Shown one piece after another: positions 27,169-39,091 of a stretch of DNA of 64,000 bases (its first letter is position 1; the number at the start of each line of letters is the position of its first letter). The DNA lies in the NCBI GenBank assembly GCA_019636285.1, contig JAHBXV010000001.1, positions 62,001 to 126,000 on the forward strand, given 5' to 3'. Under the pieces are notes generated by a model, which was given only the letters and a program-made list of their open reading frames with translations, made no database searches and was not told the DNA's origin. Source of the DNA: Planctomycetaceae bacterium. GTDB taxonomy: Bacteria; Planctomycetota; Planctomycetia; Planctomycetales; Planctomycetaceae. The position numbers and the translations under genes are program-made.

Positions 27169-29091
27169 ATGGCACTGACACCACTCACCGCTGGACGAGT
27201 TCCCAACAGCCTCATGGGCCAGCGGCTGACCACCGGCTCGCAGCAGGCGCAGATCAGCATTCAACTGCTGCAGGACCAGTTGAGCAGCGGGCAGAAATTT
27301 CGACTCCCCTCGCAGTCGCCGACGGCGGCGGTTCAAACGGTCTCGCTCCAGCGGCTGATCGAGCGTCGCGAGGCTCTCAAGACTAGCCAGACAATCAACG
27401 ACGGTTTCCTGACGGCGGCAGATCAGTCGCTCACCGCCGTTGTCGACGCCCTGAACAGAGCGAACGCCATTGTCACGGCGGGGATTGGCGCCAATGCGAC
27501 GCCGGAAGAGCGGACCGCGCTGGCGAACGAAGTCGCCGGGCTGCGTCAGGGGATCATGAACGCAGCGAACTCGGAGTACAACGGCCGATTCCTGTTCAGC
27601 GGCAGCCAGGGCCAAACCGCCCCATTCGAATTCGCGTCGGATGGCTCGGTGCGCTATCGGGGCGATGGGCAAAACTTGCAGACGTTTGCCGATTTCAACC
27701 TGATGATGGCCTCCAGCGTCGATGGAGCCACGGCGTTTCGCCCCGAGTCGGCCCCCGTCAACCAGCCTCTTCGTCCGAATCTGACGCTTTCGACACGACT
27801 CGGGCAGCTCAACGACGGCGCGGGCGTTCGCGATGGATTCATCGAAGTGACGGTCGACGATGGCACCGACACCATCAAACGGACGGTCGATTTGCGCGGC
27901 GCTCAAACTTTGGACGACGTGAAGCTGCGGATCGAGTCGACGTTCGCGGCCGAAGCCATCACGGTGACGGTCGATCTCGACCCCGCGAGTAACAAGGCCC
28001 TGCGACTGACGCCGTCTTCCGGAACGATCGCGATCGCTGACACCACCGGCGGAACGACGGCGAAAGACCTGGGGATCGCTTCGACGGCGGTCGGGCAGGT
28101 CATCGGGGCGGCTCGCCCCCCCGAATTGACGTTGCGGACAACGCTCGCTTCGCTCAACGACGGAGCGGGAATCGGAACGACGGCCGGTACCGGCTTGCGA
28201 ATCGTGAATGGCGGTAAAGTTTCGGTCGTCGATCTCGATGGCGCGACCACTGTCGAGGATCTGTTCAACCGCATCAAACTGGCCGATCCCGACGTGGTCA
28301 CGCGCATTTCCGCGGATGGCGAGCGGCTGGAAATCGTGACACGGCTCAGCGGGGCGGAATTCTCGATCGGCGAGAATGGCGGAACGAACGCCGCCGGTCT
28401 CGGAATCCGCACGATGGATGGCTCGACACGTTTGAGCGAATTGAATCGCGGCTTTGGCGTTCAATTTGACAACGACGGTCGCCTGAGCGTCACGCGGCGC
28501 GACGGAACCAGCGTGGAGATTGATCTCACCGGCAGCCAGACAATTCAGGATGTTCTCGACCGTGTCAATGCGGTTGATCCTGGAGTCCTGGTGGCCAGTC
28601 TGAATTCCGTGGGAAATGGAATCTCGCTGACAGACGGTTCGGGAACGGGGCCGTTGACGGTCGAGGCGACTGTTCTGGCGAACGACCTGAAGATCGCTGG
28701 CAGCGACGACGGCGGTACGGCCGGCGTCCTGAGCGGCGGGGATCCCAATCCTCGGCAATCGGGCGGCGTATTTTCGCTGCTCCAGCAACTGGAAAATGCC
28801 TTGCGCACGGGAGACAACCGGGAACTGGCGCGGCTGGGGCCGCAAATCGGGGCGGAAACCGGACGGATCACGCTGCTTCGCGGAGAAATTGGAGCGCGGC
28901 AGCAGATTCTCGCGGACGTTTCCAACCGGATGCAAGAATCGGACATCGAGACGAAAGCCACTTTGTCGAAAATTTTCGACGCCGACCTGACTGAGGTCAT
29001 CACGCAGATGCTTTACCAGCAACAACTTCTGCAAGGTTCGCTGCAGGTGGCGGCGCAGTCGCTGCAGCTTTCGGTCCTGAATTACCTGTAA
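27169..29091 (+). CDS. flgL: Flagellar hook-filament junction protein FlgL with three inserted repeat modules
   Basis: FlgL (HAP3) joins FlgK to the filament. The 640-residue protein is about twice the enterobacterial length. Its ends are a normal FlgL: N-terminal QISIQLLQDQLSSGQKFRLP and NSEYNGRFLFSGSQGQ, C-terminal VITQMLYQQQLLQGSLQVAA. Between them lie three modules of roughly 100 residues (about 205-307, 317-415 and 420-512). They begin LGQLNDGAGV, LASLNDGAGI and LSELNRGFGV and contain the flagellin-IN-like pattern (VDLDGATTVEDLFNRIK). Last gene of the flagellar block. Confidence 0.93.
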   Translation: MALTPLTAGRVPNSLMGQRLTTGSQQAQISIQLLQDQLSSGQKFRLPSQSPTAAVQTVSLQRLIERREALKTSQTINDGFLTAADQSLTAVVDALNRANAIVTAGIGANATPEERTALANEVAGLRQGIMNAANSEYNGRFLFSGSQGQTAPFEFASDGSVRYRGDGQNLQTFADFNLMMASSVDGATAFRPESAPVNQPLRPNLTLSTRLGQLNDGAGVRDGFIEVTVDDGTDTIKRTVDLRGAQTLDDVKLRIESTFAAEAITVTVDLDPASNKALRLTPSSGTIAIADTTGGTTAKDLGIASTAVGQVIGAARPPELTLRTTLASLNDGAGIGTTAGTGLRIVNGGKVSVVDLDGATTVEDLFNRIKLADPDVVTRISADGERLEIVTRLSGAEFSIGENGGTNAAGLGIRTMDGSTRLSELNRGFGVQFDNDGRLSVTRRDGTSVEIDLTGSQTIQDVLDRVNAVDPGVLVASLNSVGNGISLTDGSGTGPLTVEATVLANDLKIAGSDDGGTAGVLSGGDPNPRQSGGVFSLLQQLENALRTGDNRELARLGPQIGAETGRITLLRGEIGARQQILADVSNRMQESDIETKATLSKIFDADLTEVITQMLYQQQLLQGSLQVAAQSLQLSVLNYL

Positions 29092-29369
29092 GCTCGCGCG
29101 AAGCCCCGGGACGGATCGCGTGTTACAGGTGGAACGGAACGGTGATGAACCCGGGCCGTCCTTCGGATCGGAATTCACCTTCGCGTGCAATTCCCGCCGT
29201 CGGCGTGTTTAATCGCGGGCTCGCAAGCATTTTTCGCGTCGGCGGACCGGCGCGCGGCGATCTCCGGACCGATTCTGGTCGACTCGATCGAATCGCCCGG
29301 TTGCCGCGGCGCGCATGTCGCGAGTTGCCGGATGGCATCTGAGACTTTTCGCATCAAGGATTTTCCTCC

Positions 29370-31328
<1,959 letters not shown>

Positions 31329-31431
31329 GCCTCCCTCATGCAACCGGTTGTGACTGCCGGAAATGTACCGAAAACCAGGCAAACGACTGGTTGCACGGAG
31401 GTTGTGTAGAATCTCTCAACACACGGAGACT

Positions 31432-31459
31432 GCCAGGCTCGGCCCACACCGAGCCTGGC
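31432..31459. repeat. Perfect hairpin between acs and the bestrophin gene
   Basis: GCCAGGCTCGG (31432-31442) and CCGAGCCTGGC (31449-31459) pair perfectly around a six-base loop. It lies 103 bases after acs and 30 bases before the bestrophin ATG. There is no T-run, so terminator function is not supported. It may be another dispersed element or a leader structure. Confidence 0.6.
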
Positions 31460-31489
31460 GGAAAGGCTCGAGGCGATACACCGCACAAA

Positions 31490-32437
31490 ATGATCGAATA
31501 CAACCGCTACAGTTGGTGGAAGACCGCGCTCTCTTTTCGAGGAACGGCACTCCCCCGTGCATCGGGGCGAATTCTGGCCTTCACGATTTATGCGACCCTC
31601 GTTCAGGTTGTCTATGAACTCGGGCTCGATCGCGGCTGGATCGATCAGCAGCATTTTCTGGGTCTCGATCCCGTCGGGCACGCGGTCGTCGGTTCGCTGC
31701 TGGGGTTCCTCATCACCTTTCGGATGAACGCATCCAATTCGCGGTACTGGGAAGGGCGCTCGCATTGGGGGGCGATGATTAATGCGAGCCGCAACCTGGT
31801 CCGCTACGGCTGCCAGGCTTCGACCGGAGGACGCGAACTGGCGGCCCTGGTCGCCGGGTACATTTATTCGCTACGCCAGTCGCTCCAGGGAAAACGAGAC
31901 TTCGGCGAAGCGATCCTGTACCTCAGCCCGGAGCAGTGCCGTATCGCGGAGAAATTCGGCAATCGTCCGACGGCAATTTCGGGATTCCTTTCTGAGTGGA
32001 TCATCGCTCGCCAGCGGAACACAGAGATTGACACCGTCCAGTCACGAATGCTGGAAGAGCAGCTCGGTAAACTGGTCGACGCGCAGGGTGGCTGCGAGAA
32101 GATTCAGAAAACGCCGCTCCCGTTTGCCTATGTGGCGATGATCAAGCAGCTCATTCTGGTTTACCTGGTCACTTTGCCGCTGGTGCTGTGCGAACGCTGC
32201 GGCTGGTGGTCGCCGCTGCTGATGGCGATCATCGCCCTCGGCCTGTTTGGCATGGAAGAGGCCAGCGTCGAAACAGAAGACCCCTTCGGCTCGGACGACA
32301 ACTGCCTCGATCTCGAAGCGTACAGCCTGACAATCGCACGCGACACGGGACAACTGGCCGCCAATTTTCCAATTCGCATCGACGCGAATCGCCGTCATCG
32401 CGACACGACGTCCGAAACAGCATCGGCGGGCGAATAG
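31490..32437 (+). CDS. Bestrophin-family channel protein
   Basis: Bacterial bestrophins are pentameric ion channels; eukaryotic and algal relatives pass chloride or bicarbonate. The 315-residue protein has the family N-terminus [20 protein letters not shown], an early membrane helix, [20 protein letters not shown] (a bestrophin hallmark), and later helices around [20 protein letters not shown] and [16 protein letters not shown], then ETEDPFG, the acidic C-terminal signature. Selectivity cannot be read. It is followed after 64 bases by a beta-carbonic anhydrase, which suggests bicarbonate as a relevant ion. ATG 31490 gives the usual N-terminus. Confidence 0.85.
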   Translation: MIEYNRYSWWKTALSFRGTALPRASGRILAFTIYATLVQVVYELGLDRGWIDQQHFLGLDPVGHAVVGSLLGFLITFRMNASNSRYWEGRSHWGAMINASRNLVRYGCQASTGGRELAALVAGYIYSLRQSLQGKRDFGEAILYLSPEQCRIAEKFGNRPTAISGFLSEWIIARQRNTEIDTVQSRMLEEQLGKLVDAQGGCEKIQKTPLPFAYVAMIKQLILVYLVTLPLVLCERCGWWSPLLMAIIALGLFGMEEASVETEDPFGSDDNCLDLEAYSLTIARDTGQLAANFPIRIDANRRHRDTTSETASAGE

Positions 32438-32501
32438 CTTCGCGGATCCGCATCTTTCCAATCCAGACAACCTCATTTCCTTCCGCAGGACGAACACGAC
32501 C

Positions 32502-33389
32502 ATGGACGTGATCTACCGATATGATCCGTACGCGCCGATCGAAGCTCGTGGCGTTCCGAACGCAGCCGCCGCGAAACAGCGTCTGATTGAAGGCAACGAG
32601 CGGTTTGTCGACCTGGTCTCACGGATGCAGCAGCGAACCCTGGGCGAATCGGCCTCTGAACCGATCGTGGTTCCAGTCAGCCCGCTGACGATGGGCCTCC
32701 CCCTGTTCCCGGGAGGAACCCCGACGCAGGCCCCGTTTGCCGCCGTCGTTGGATGTGCCGACGCGCGGGTTCCCACGGAGTCGGTCTTCGATCAGGCCTT
32801 CAACGATCTGTTCGTGCTGCGCGTGGCCGGAAACGTGCTTGGTTCCGAGGGTCTTGGCAGCCTGCATTACGCGCTGAAGTCGTTTACCGAAAGCCTGAAA
32901 ATGGTGGTCGTGCTGGGACACGCCAAGTGCGGAGCCGTGACGACCGCCTGCGATGCCTACCGGTGTCCGGAAACGTATGCCGACGTCGCCGTCACGCATG
33001 AGCTGCGCAGCATTATCGACCAGTTGCAGATCGCGGCACGGGCGGCCTCGTTGGCGCTCGAGGCGAAGGGTGACGTGGCCGAGACGACGCTCGATGAGCG
33101 TTCGAAGCTGACAAGTGTCGCCGTCTATGTGAACGCGGCAGTCACGGCGCTCGCGCTCGGACGTGAAATCCGGATGTTCGGGGCACACAGCCCGGCCGTC
33201 GCGTTTGGTGTTTACGATTTCGACTCCATGCGCGTCCAGGAACTTCCTGGGTCGACCGTCTCGGGATTACGGTCAGCTCCCGAGTCGGCAAAGGAACTGA
33301 CGGCCTATGCGCGGGAGGTTGCGGAATCTCTGCTCACTATGGACGGCGAAACCCAAGCACGATCCTGCCAAATGACCATGCAGTGGTGA
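32502..33389 (+). CDS. Beta-class carbonic anhydrase
   Basis: This enzyme interconverts CO2 and bicarbonate. The 295-residue protein has the beta-class zinc ligands: CADAR (Cys85, with the Asp87-Arg89 dyad) and [12 protein letters not shown] (His140, Cys143). An insertion before the first motif (about 45-78) and a C-terminal extension beyond residue 240 make it longer than most (200-230). There is no signal peptide, so it is probably cytosolic. It sits directly after the bestrophin gene. Confidence 0.92.
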   Translation: MDVIYRYDPYAPIEARGVPNAAAAKQRLIEGNERFVDLVSRMQQRTLGESASEPIVVPVSPLTMGLPLFPGGTPTQAPFAAVVGCADARVPTESVFDQAFNDLFVLRVAGNVLGSEGLGSLHYALKSFTESLKMVVVLGHAKCGAVTTACDAYRCPETYADVAVTHELRSIIDQLQIAARAASLALEAKGDVAETTLDERSKLTSVAVYVNAAVTALALGREIRMFGAHSPAVAFGVYDFDSMRVQELPGSTVSGLRSAPESAKELTAYAREVAESLLTMDGETQARSCQMTMQW

Positions 33390-33583
33390 GCAGCAATTAA
33401 GCACGGCCTCATATCGCCCTGTTTTTATGAAGCCGTTTTCTCCGAAGATCACGACGATATCTCCGGTCGTACCGTTCAGGATCGGTGCGATGGCACGGGA
33501 AGTGCTATTTTTTTGGGCTGCACATGGCTCCCTTGTGCAACTCTCGACCTCCCCTCATTGACTGTCAACCGTGCCGCGCTCCC

Positions 33584-34081
33584 ATGACCAGACCGTTTCT
33601 CCTTCTTCAACTGCTCGATAGCGGCGGAACCCGTTCGCAGCAGGAATGGATCTTCCGAGATCAGACGCAAGTCACCATTGGCCGTTCCGCGGAACAGCAC
33701 GTGGTCCTTGCCGACCCCTACGTTTCGCGCGCTCATGCTGAGTTACTTTGGCAGGACGGTCACTGGACAGTTCTCGCCACTGGCCGCCACGGCGTGCAAC
33801 TGAGGGGACGACCTCCGAATGATGAGCCGCTCGTAGAAGGGGATATCCTGCAGCTAGGCCCCAGCGGGCCGCGGCTTCGCGTGTCTTTCACCCCGCCATC
33901 TTCGAGCGACGTCAACGGCACTCTGAGTTTTGATGAACAGGAGATGGTGATTCTGCGACTGGATCGCGGACAGCTTGAGGAGGAAACCAGCGTGATCATC
34001 GATTCCGACTTCTTTCAGAAGCTGCAACGGATCAAACGGGACCGAGAAACTCGGCCCGACGGTCGCTCGGGAACGGGCTGA
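33584..34081 (+). CDS. FHA-domain protein
   Basis: This 165-residue cytosolic protein is mostly one forkhead-associated domain, a phosphothreonine-binding module. Visible are VTIGRSAEQHVVLADPYVSR and AHAELLWQDGHW (about 30-60), holding the conserved Gly-Arg and the Ser-Arg-x-His core. The C-terminal 50 residues are charged and unrecognised. It precedes a MinD/ParA-like ATPase by 59 bases, so an FHA-ATPase functional link is likely. ATG 33584 was chosen; the frame is open upstream but without a better start. Confidence 0.85.
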   Translation: MTRPFLLLQLLDSGGTRSQQEWIFRDQTQVTIGRSAEQHVVLADPYVSRAHAELLWQDGHWTVLATGRHGVQLRGRPPNDEPLVEGDILQLGPSGPRLRVSFTPPSSSDVNGTLSFDEQEMVILRLDRGQLEEETSVIIDSDFFQKLQRIKRDRETRPDGRSGTG

Positions 34082-34140
34082 ACAAAGCCCTCGGAGGACA
34101 TCGCTCAGCCGCCGAACCCTACCCTCTCCAAGGCCTCACC

Positions 34141-34914
34141 GTGCCCAAGATCATCTCCACCCATTCCTTTCGTGGTGGCACAGGGAAGTCGAACACCACC
34201 GCGAACCTGGCAGTCCTCACCGCGAAGCGCGGACTGCGTGTCGGCGTCATTGATACCGACATCCAGTCGCCCGGCATCCATGTCATTTTCGGCTTCGATC
34301 CGAAGTCGGCCAAGAGCTCATTGAACGATTACCTTTGGGGCCGCTGCCGGATCGAGGAAGCCGCGTACGACATGACCGAGGGCTGCATCGGGCAGGTCCA
34401 CACGGGGGACGAGCGCCCGCGTTTGTTCCTGATTCCTTCGAGCCTGCGGACGGGTGAAATCGCGCGGGTGCTTCGCGAAGGGTACGACGTCGCGAAGCTC
34501 AATGACGGCATTCACGAACTCGTCGAGGGCCTTAATCTCGACGTGCTGTTTATCGATACGCACCCAGGCGTGAACGAGGAAACGCTGCTGTCAATCGCCA
34601 TTTCTGATGCCCTTGTCCTGACATTGCGGCCCGACCAGCAGGACTTTCAGGGGACCGCCGTGACCGTGGAACTCGCCCGGCGGCTGGAAGTGCCGCGCAT
34701 GTTCGTCGTGGTGAACAAGGTGCCCGAAGGAATCGACCAGGACCTGTTGCGCGAGCAGGTGGAAGCCGCCTATCAATGCCAGGTCGCTGCTTTGCTCCCG
34801 CTGTCCAATGAGATGGTCAAGCTGGGCTCCGGGGGACTCTTTGCCAATCGGTATCCCGATCATCCGCTGAGTGTTTCACTCAAACGTCTTTCTGACGAAC
34901 TGATGACCAGCTAA
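34141..34914 (+). CDS. MinD/ParA-like ATPase
   Basis: This 257-residue P-loop ATPase belongs to the SIMIBI class. It starts at GTG 34141 with ISTHSFRGGTGKSNTTANLA (deviant Walker A, here RGGTGKS) and continues VGVIDTDIQSPGIHVIFGFD (Walker A') and VLFIDTHPGVNEETLL (Walker B). The C-terminus has no obvious amphipathic membrane-targeting helix. The usual signature lysine of KGGxGK is an arginine here. Family members position cell structures or regulate by ATP-dependent dimerisation. The FHA protein upstream and glutaminase downstream suggest an unstudied regulatory role rather than chromosome segregation. Confidence 0.82.
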   Translation: MPKIISTHSFRGGTGKSNTTANLAVLTAKRGLRVGVIDTDIQSPGIHVIFGFDPKSAKSSLNDYLWGRCRIEEAAYDMTEGCIGQVHTGDERPRLFLIPSSLRTGEIARVLREGYDVAKLNDGIHELVEGLNLDVLFIDTHPGVNEETLLSIAISDALVLTLRPDQQDFQGTAVTVELARRLEVPRMFVVVNKVPEGIDQDLLREQVEAAYQCQVAALLPLSNEMVKLGSGGLFANRYPDHPLSVSLKRLSDELMTS

Positions 34915-35015
34915 CAGGACCGCATTGACGTCCATTCGTCCCCGACAGTCCGAACTTTCGGCGTCGTGAATCCATCGGCCGTTTCTCGTCCACGTTCTCC
35001 GCGAAGGTTCCAGGG

Positions 35016-36053
35016 ATGTCCACCAACCAACCGGCTCCCCCGATCGACGAAGTTGGCGCGCTCCTGGGCCGGATGCGTTCGGCAGCGTCTCCGGTTCGGG
35101 ATGTTTTGCGGGAACTCCATGAAAGGCTATCGAAAGACGATTCCGGTGAGGTCGCGACGTATATCCCGGAACTCGCGAAGGCGAATCCCGGCTGGTTCGG
35201 GCTGTCAATCTGTACCGTTGACGGAAACACGATCGAGTTCGGAGACGTGTCGCAGCCTTTCACGATTCAGTCGATTTCGAAGGCGTTTGTCTACGGAATG
35301 GCTTTGGAAGATCGTGGGCTGGAGAACGTGCTCGCCAAGGTGGGTGTCGAACCGACCGGCGATGCCTTCAACTCCATCGTTCTCGACGAGATTTCGAATC
35401 GACCGTTCAACCCGATGGTGAATGCCGGGGCGATCGCGACGTGCGATCTCATCAACGGGGCGGACCATCCTGAGCGCGTTGCCCGCATGCTTAACATGAT
35501 TCGGACTTATTGCGGCCGTGAGATTCACATCGATCACTCGGTGTTTCTCTCCGAGCGGATGACCGGCCATCGCAATCGGGCCATGGCCCATCTGATGCGC
35601 AACTTTGGAATGATGGGCGAGAAGTTCGAGGAGTCGCTCGAACTCTACTTTCAGCAGTGCAGCATCCTGGTGACAGCCAGCGACCTCGCGGTCATGGGGG
35701 CCACTCTGGCAAACGCGGGGGTGAATCCGAAGACGGGCGAGCGTGCAATCTCGGCTGACAACGTGAAGTATGTGCTCAGCCTGATGTTGACCTGTGGCAT
35801 GTACGACTATGCCGGGGAATGGGCTTTTCGCGTGGGACTGCCCGCCAAGAGCGGCGTGGCGGGCGGCATTGTAGCTGTCATTCCGGGCGTCGGCGGGATC
35901 GGCGTCTTTTCGCCGCCACTCGACGCCAAGGGCAACAGCGTGCGCGGCGTGCGTGCCTGCACGGAACTCTCGCAGCGGTTTGGCTTGCATTGTCTGGCAA
36001 CCGGGTCGGGAGGCAACGCGCTGCTTGAAGCCCTTACAGCGAGACGGCGTTGA
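35016..36053 (+). CDS. glsA: Glutaminase
   Basis: GlsA hydrolyses glutamine to glutamate and ammonia. The 345-residue serine-dependent enzyme shows PFTIQSISKAF with the catalytic Ser-x-x-Lys, NPMVNAGAIA, and LPAKSGVAGGIVAVIPG and GIGVFSPPLDAKGNS near the C-terminus. It is about 35 residues longer than E. coli GlsA, mainly at the N-terminus. It follows the ATPase gene by 101 bases; ammonia release could serve acid resistance or nitrogen supply. Confidence 0.94.
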   Translation: MSTNQPAPPIDEVGALLGRMRSAASPVRDVLRELHERLSKDDSGEVATYIPELAKANPGWFGLSICTVDGNTIEFGDVSQPFTIQSISKAFVYGMALEDRGLENVLAKVGVEPTGDAFNSIVLDEISNRPFNPMVNAGAIATCDLINGADHPERVARMLNMIRTYCGREIHIDHSVFLSERMTGHRNRAMAHLMRNFGMMGEKFEESLELYFQQCSILVTASDLAVMGATLANAGVNPKTGERAISADNVKYVLSLMLTCGMYDYAGEWAFRVGLPAKSGVAGGIVAVIPGVGGIGVFSPPLDAKGNSVRGVRACTELSQRFGLHCLATGSGGNALLEALTARRR

Positions 36054-36073
36054 CGAGGCTTTCGGAATCGCGG

Positions 36074-36168
36074 GGTGGCACGCCCCTGAGTCTTCGAAGG
36101 GCGTGGCGAACCTGTGTCCGATGACGAAATCCTCTCAGCATTCTGTGAGGTTCACGCCCTTCTGAGAG
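36074..36168. repeat. Dispersed palindromic element, family B, downstream of glsA
   Basis: The left part 36074-36112 (GGTGGCACGCCCCTGAGTCT, then TCGAAGGGCGTGGCGAACC) is nearly identical to the unit inside flgI at 22926-22961. The right part 36149-36168 (GGTTCACGCCCTTCTGAGAG) is an inverted, shortened copy. It starts 21 bases after the glsA stop and fills most of the gap to the next gene. Confidence 0.7.
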
Positions 36169-36257
36169 AGACGATTGCTCAATCGGCTGGCCCGTGAACC
36201 CACGTTTCGCAGCAACTTGCCGTTGAAAGCCTTGCCTCATCAACGCACACTGATGGG

Positions 36258-39080
36258 ATGTTTGATCGTGTTCTGACATCCTCGTTTGCATCAACCCCCG
36301 TCGCAGGGGTTTTGTTCCTTTTGACTCTCCTGCCAGGAGTGTTATGGGGAGCCGAGGCGAAGGTCGACTTTGTCCGCGACATTCGTCCGCTGCTGCAGAA
36401 GCACTGTTACTCGTGCCATGGGGCGGAACGCCAAAAGAGCCGGCTGCGGCTCGATATCAAATCGGAAGCGCTCCGGGGCGGCGAAATCTACGGGCCAGCG
36501 ATCGACACAGCCACACCTCTCGAAAGTCCGCTCCTGCTCCTGGTACGCGGCCACGACGGCTTGACGATGCCTCCCGAGGGAGATGATCTTTCATCGGGTG
36601 AGAAAGATCTGCTCACGCGGTGGTTCAAAGAGGGAGCCATCTGGCCCGACGGCGTCGATCTGGCGAAACTCGAAGATCGCCGCGATCACTGGTCGTTCAA
36701 GCCGGTGACGGCTCCGGAGCCGCCGGAGGTCAGCGATGCGGACTGGTACAAGAATCCCATTGATCGATTCGTGTTCGCGAAGCTGCGCGAGGAAGGACTT
36801 GTCCCCGCGCCGGAAGCCAATCCGCGCCACTGGCTGCGGCGGGTCACGTTCGATCTCACCGGGCTGCCGCCCACACCCGAAGACCTCGCCACGTTCCTCA
36901 GTGAGATCGAATCTCGCGGCATGGAGACGGCCTATGAGAGTGTCGTCGAGCGGTTGCTGAAGTCACCGCGGCATGGCGAACGCTGGGCGCAGCATTGGCT
37001 CGACATCGTGCGGTACGCCGATACGCATGGCTTCGAGGTCAACACCGAGCGGCCGAATGCCTGGCCCTATCGCGACTATGTGATCGACGCCTTCAATCGC
37101 GGGACGCCCTATGATCAGTTCATCCGGGAACAGATCGCGGGTGATCTCGGGGACGCGGGGGCCGCGACGGGTTTCCTGGTGACGGCTTCGGTGCTCCTGC
37201 CGGGACAGATCGGCAAGGATGAGCCGTCCATCCGGCTGGCACGGCAGGACTCGCTTGACGAGATTGTCGTCAACATCGGGCAGACGTTTCTGGGACTTAG
37301 CATCGGCTGCGCGCGGTGTCACGACCATAAGTTCGATCCCGTGACGCAACGGGAGTATTACTCCATGCAGGCGTTCGTCGCGGGCGTGGAATACGCCGAT
37401 CGTGAGCTCCAGACGCCCGATGCGATCCAGAAGCGAGCGAAAATCGCTGCATGGCGCGAGCGCCTGGCGGCGATCGATCAGGAACTCGCGGGGCTGACGC
37501 CGCTGGCCCGATCCGGCGCGATGCGAACAGCCGTTAATGCGCGAATGAATGTCGATCGTTTCGCCCCCGTCGAGACCCGCCGCGTGCGGTTCACCATCGA
37601 AGCGACCAACTCGCTGGAGCCGTGCATCGATGAGCTGGAGGTCTTCGATACTGAGGGGACCAACGTCGCGTTGGCAAAGGCCGGAGCCACGGTCACTTCG
37701 TCCGGAGATATTGTTGTCGCCAATCGCCACGAACTGCGGCAAATCAACGATGGCGAGTACGGCAACTCGCGAAGCTGGATGTCCAACGAAATGGGCCGCG
37801 GCTGGGTGATCGTCGAGTTCCCCGAGCCGAAAACCGTGACGCGAGTTGTGTGGGGACGTGATCGGCAAGAACAGTACAAGGACCGACTGCCGACGAGCTA
37901 TCGGATCGAGGCGGAGGTTACGGACGGCACCTGGCAACTCGTGGCCGACGCGACCGATCGCCAGCCGTTCCAGCCCGAACAGGCCGTGACAACTACGTTT
38001 AGCCCAGCCGGGTTGTCGCCCGCGGAAGCACAACAGGGCGAAGCGCTGATCGCCGAGCGAAAACAGATTGAAGCCGACATTCGCGCGGCGGAAGTGGGCC
38101 TGACGGCATTTGCGGGGACGTTTCGTACGCCGGATGACATTCGCCTGCTAACCCGCGGCGACCCCGAACAGCCGAAAGACCCGGTCTTACCAGCCGTTCC
38201 GGAGGCGATTGGTTCGTTGACGCTGCCGGTGGACGCACCGGAAGAAACCAGGCGGCGGGAACTGGCGGCTTGGATCACGGATCCTGCCCATCCGCTGACC
38301 GCGCGCGTGATGGTCAATCGCGTCTGGCAGTGGCATTTCGGCACGGGGCTGGTCGATACAGCGAGCGACTTCGGCCGGACCGGGTCGGTCCCATCGCACC
38401 CGGAACTGCTCGACTGGCTGTCGACGGAGTTTGTGCGTTCGGGCTGGTCGCTCAAGCATTTGCACCGGTTGATTGTGCTCTCGGCTACTTATCGGCAATC
38501 GCAGCGATTCGACGCAGCGGCTGCTGCCAAGGATGTCGATGTTCGCCTTCTGTGGCGATTTCCGTCGCGTCGGTTGGATGCCGAGGAAATTCGCGATGCG
38601 ATGCTGGCCGTCAGCGGACGACTGAACTTGAAAATGGGCGGCCCGGGCTTCGACCTGTTCGATAAGCGCGGCGGTTTGAGCGGCTTCACCCCGGTCGAGT
38701 CATTTTCGGGGGATGGCCTCAGGCGGATGATTTACGCGCACAAGGTACGGCGTGAACGAGACGCCGTTTTCGGTGCCTTCGACTGCCCTGATGCCGGACA
38801 GAGTACGGCTCGCCGTCGCGAATCGACGACTCCGATTCAAGCTCTCAACCTGCTCAACAGTACGTTCACTCTGGAACAGTCCGAAGCGCTGGCGAAGCGT
38901 GTTCAACAGGAAGCGGGCGACGACCTCGCGAAGCAGATCGATCACCTGTATATGCTGGTACTCGGACGAACAGCCAATGACGAGGAACGGCTCGCTGTCG
39001 AACCGGTGGCGCGTGAGCATGGGCTGGCGACTGTCGCGCGAGCGCTTTTCAACAGCAACGAATTTCTCTTCGTGCCGTGA
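36258..39080 (+). CDS. PSD1-type planctomycete haem protein (DUF1549/DUF1553 with discoidin-like domain)
   Basis: This 940-residue secreted protein has a signal peptide ([17 protein letters not shown]) and a PSCyt1 cytochrome-like domain with HCYSCHG (CxxCH, Cys50/Cys53/His54). DUF1549 follows (about 160-370), with [12 protein letters not shown] and a second CxxCH in [11 protein letters not shown] at 351-355. An inserted F5/8-type-C-like segment (about 440-570, [20 protein letters not shown]) may bind a carbohydrate or protein. DUF1553 fills about 660-915 ([25 protein letters not shown]). Such proteins are abundant in planctomycetes and are nearly always paired with a DUF1501 gene, as here. 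They are suspected to act in polymer breakdown; no reaction is established. Confidence 0.9.
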   Translation: MFDRVLTSSFASTPVAGVLFLLTLLPGVLWGAEAKVDFVRDIRPLLQKHCYSCHGAERQKSRLRLDIKSEALRGGEIYGPAIDTATPLESPLLLLVRGHDGLTMPPEGDDLSSGEKDLLTRWFKEGAIWPDGVDLAKLEDRRDHWSFKPVTAPEPPEVSDADWYKNPIDRFVFAKLREEGLVPAPEANPRHWLRRVTFDLTGLPPTPEDLATFLSEIESRGMETAYESVVERLLKSPRHGERWAQHWLDIVRYADTHGFEVNTERPNAWPYRDYVIDAFNRGTPYDQFIREQIAGDLGDAGAATGFLVTASVLLPGQIGKDEPSIRLARQDSLDEIVVNIGQTFLGLSIGCARCHDHKFDPVTQREYYSMQAFVAGVEYADRELQTPDAIQKRAKIAAWRERLAAIDQELAGLTPLARSGAMRTAVNARMNVDRFAPVETRRVRFTIEATNSLEPCIDELEVFDTEGTNVALAKAGATVTSSGDIVVANRHELRQINDGEYGNSRSWMSNEMGRGWVIVEFPEPKTVTRVVWGRDRQEQYKDRLPTSYRIEAEVTDGTWQLVADATDRQPFQPEQAVTTTFSPAGLSPAEAQQGEALIAERKQIEADIRAAEVGLTAFAGTFRTPDDIRLLTRGDPEQPKDPVLPAVPEAIGSLTLPVDAPEETRRRELAAWITDPAHPLTARVMVNRVWQWHFGTGLVDTASDFGRTGSVPSHPELLDWLSTEFVRSGWSLKHLHRLIVLSATYRQSQRFDAAAAAKDVDVRLLWRFPSRRLDAEEIRDAMLAVSGRLNLKMGGPGFDLFDKRGGLSGFTPVESFSGDGLRRMIYAHKVRRERDAVFGAFDCPDAGQSTARRRESTTPIQALNLLNSTFTLEQSEALAKRVQQEAGDDLAKQIDHLYMLVLGRTANDEERLAVEPVAREHGLATVARALFNSNEFLFVP

Positions 39081-39091
39081 CAGACTTAGAT

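Noticed and set aside
27088-29190. A 700-codon leftward frame opposite flgL
   Set aside because: Antisense of flgL with composition typical of shadow frames and no family resemblance.
33558-33563. TTGACT as a -35 element before the FHA gene
   Set aside because: No -10 match lies at usable spacing before the start codon at 33584.
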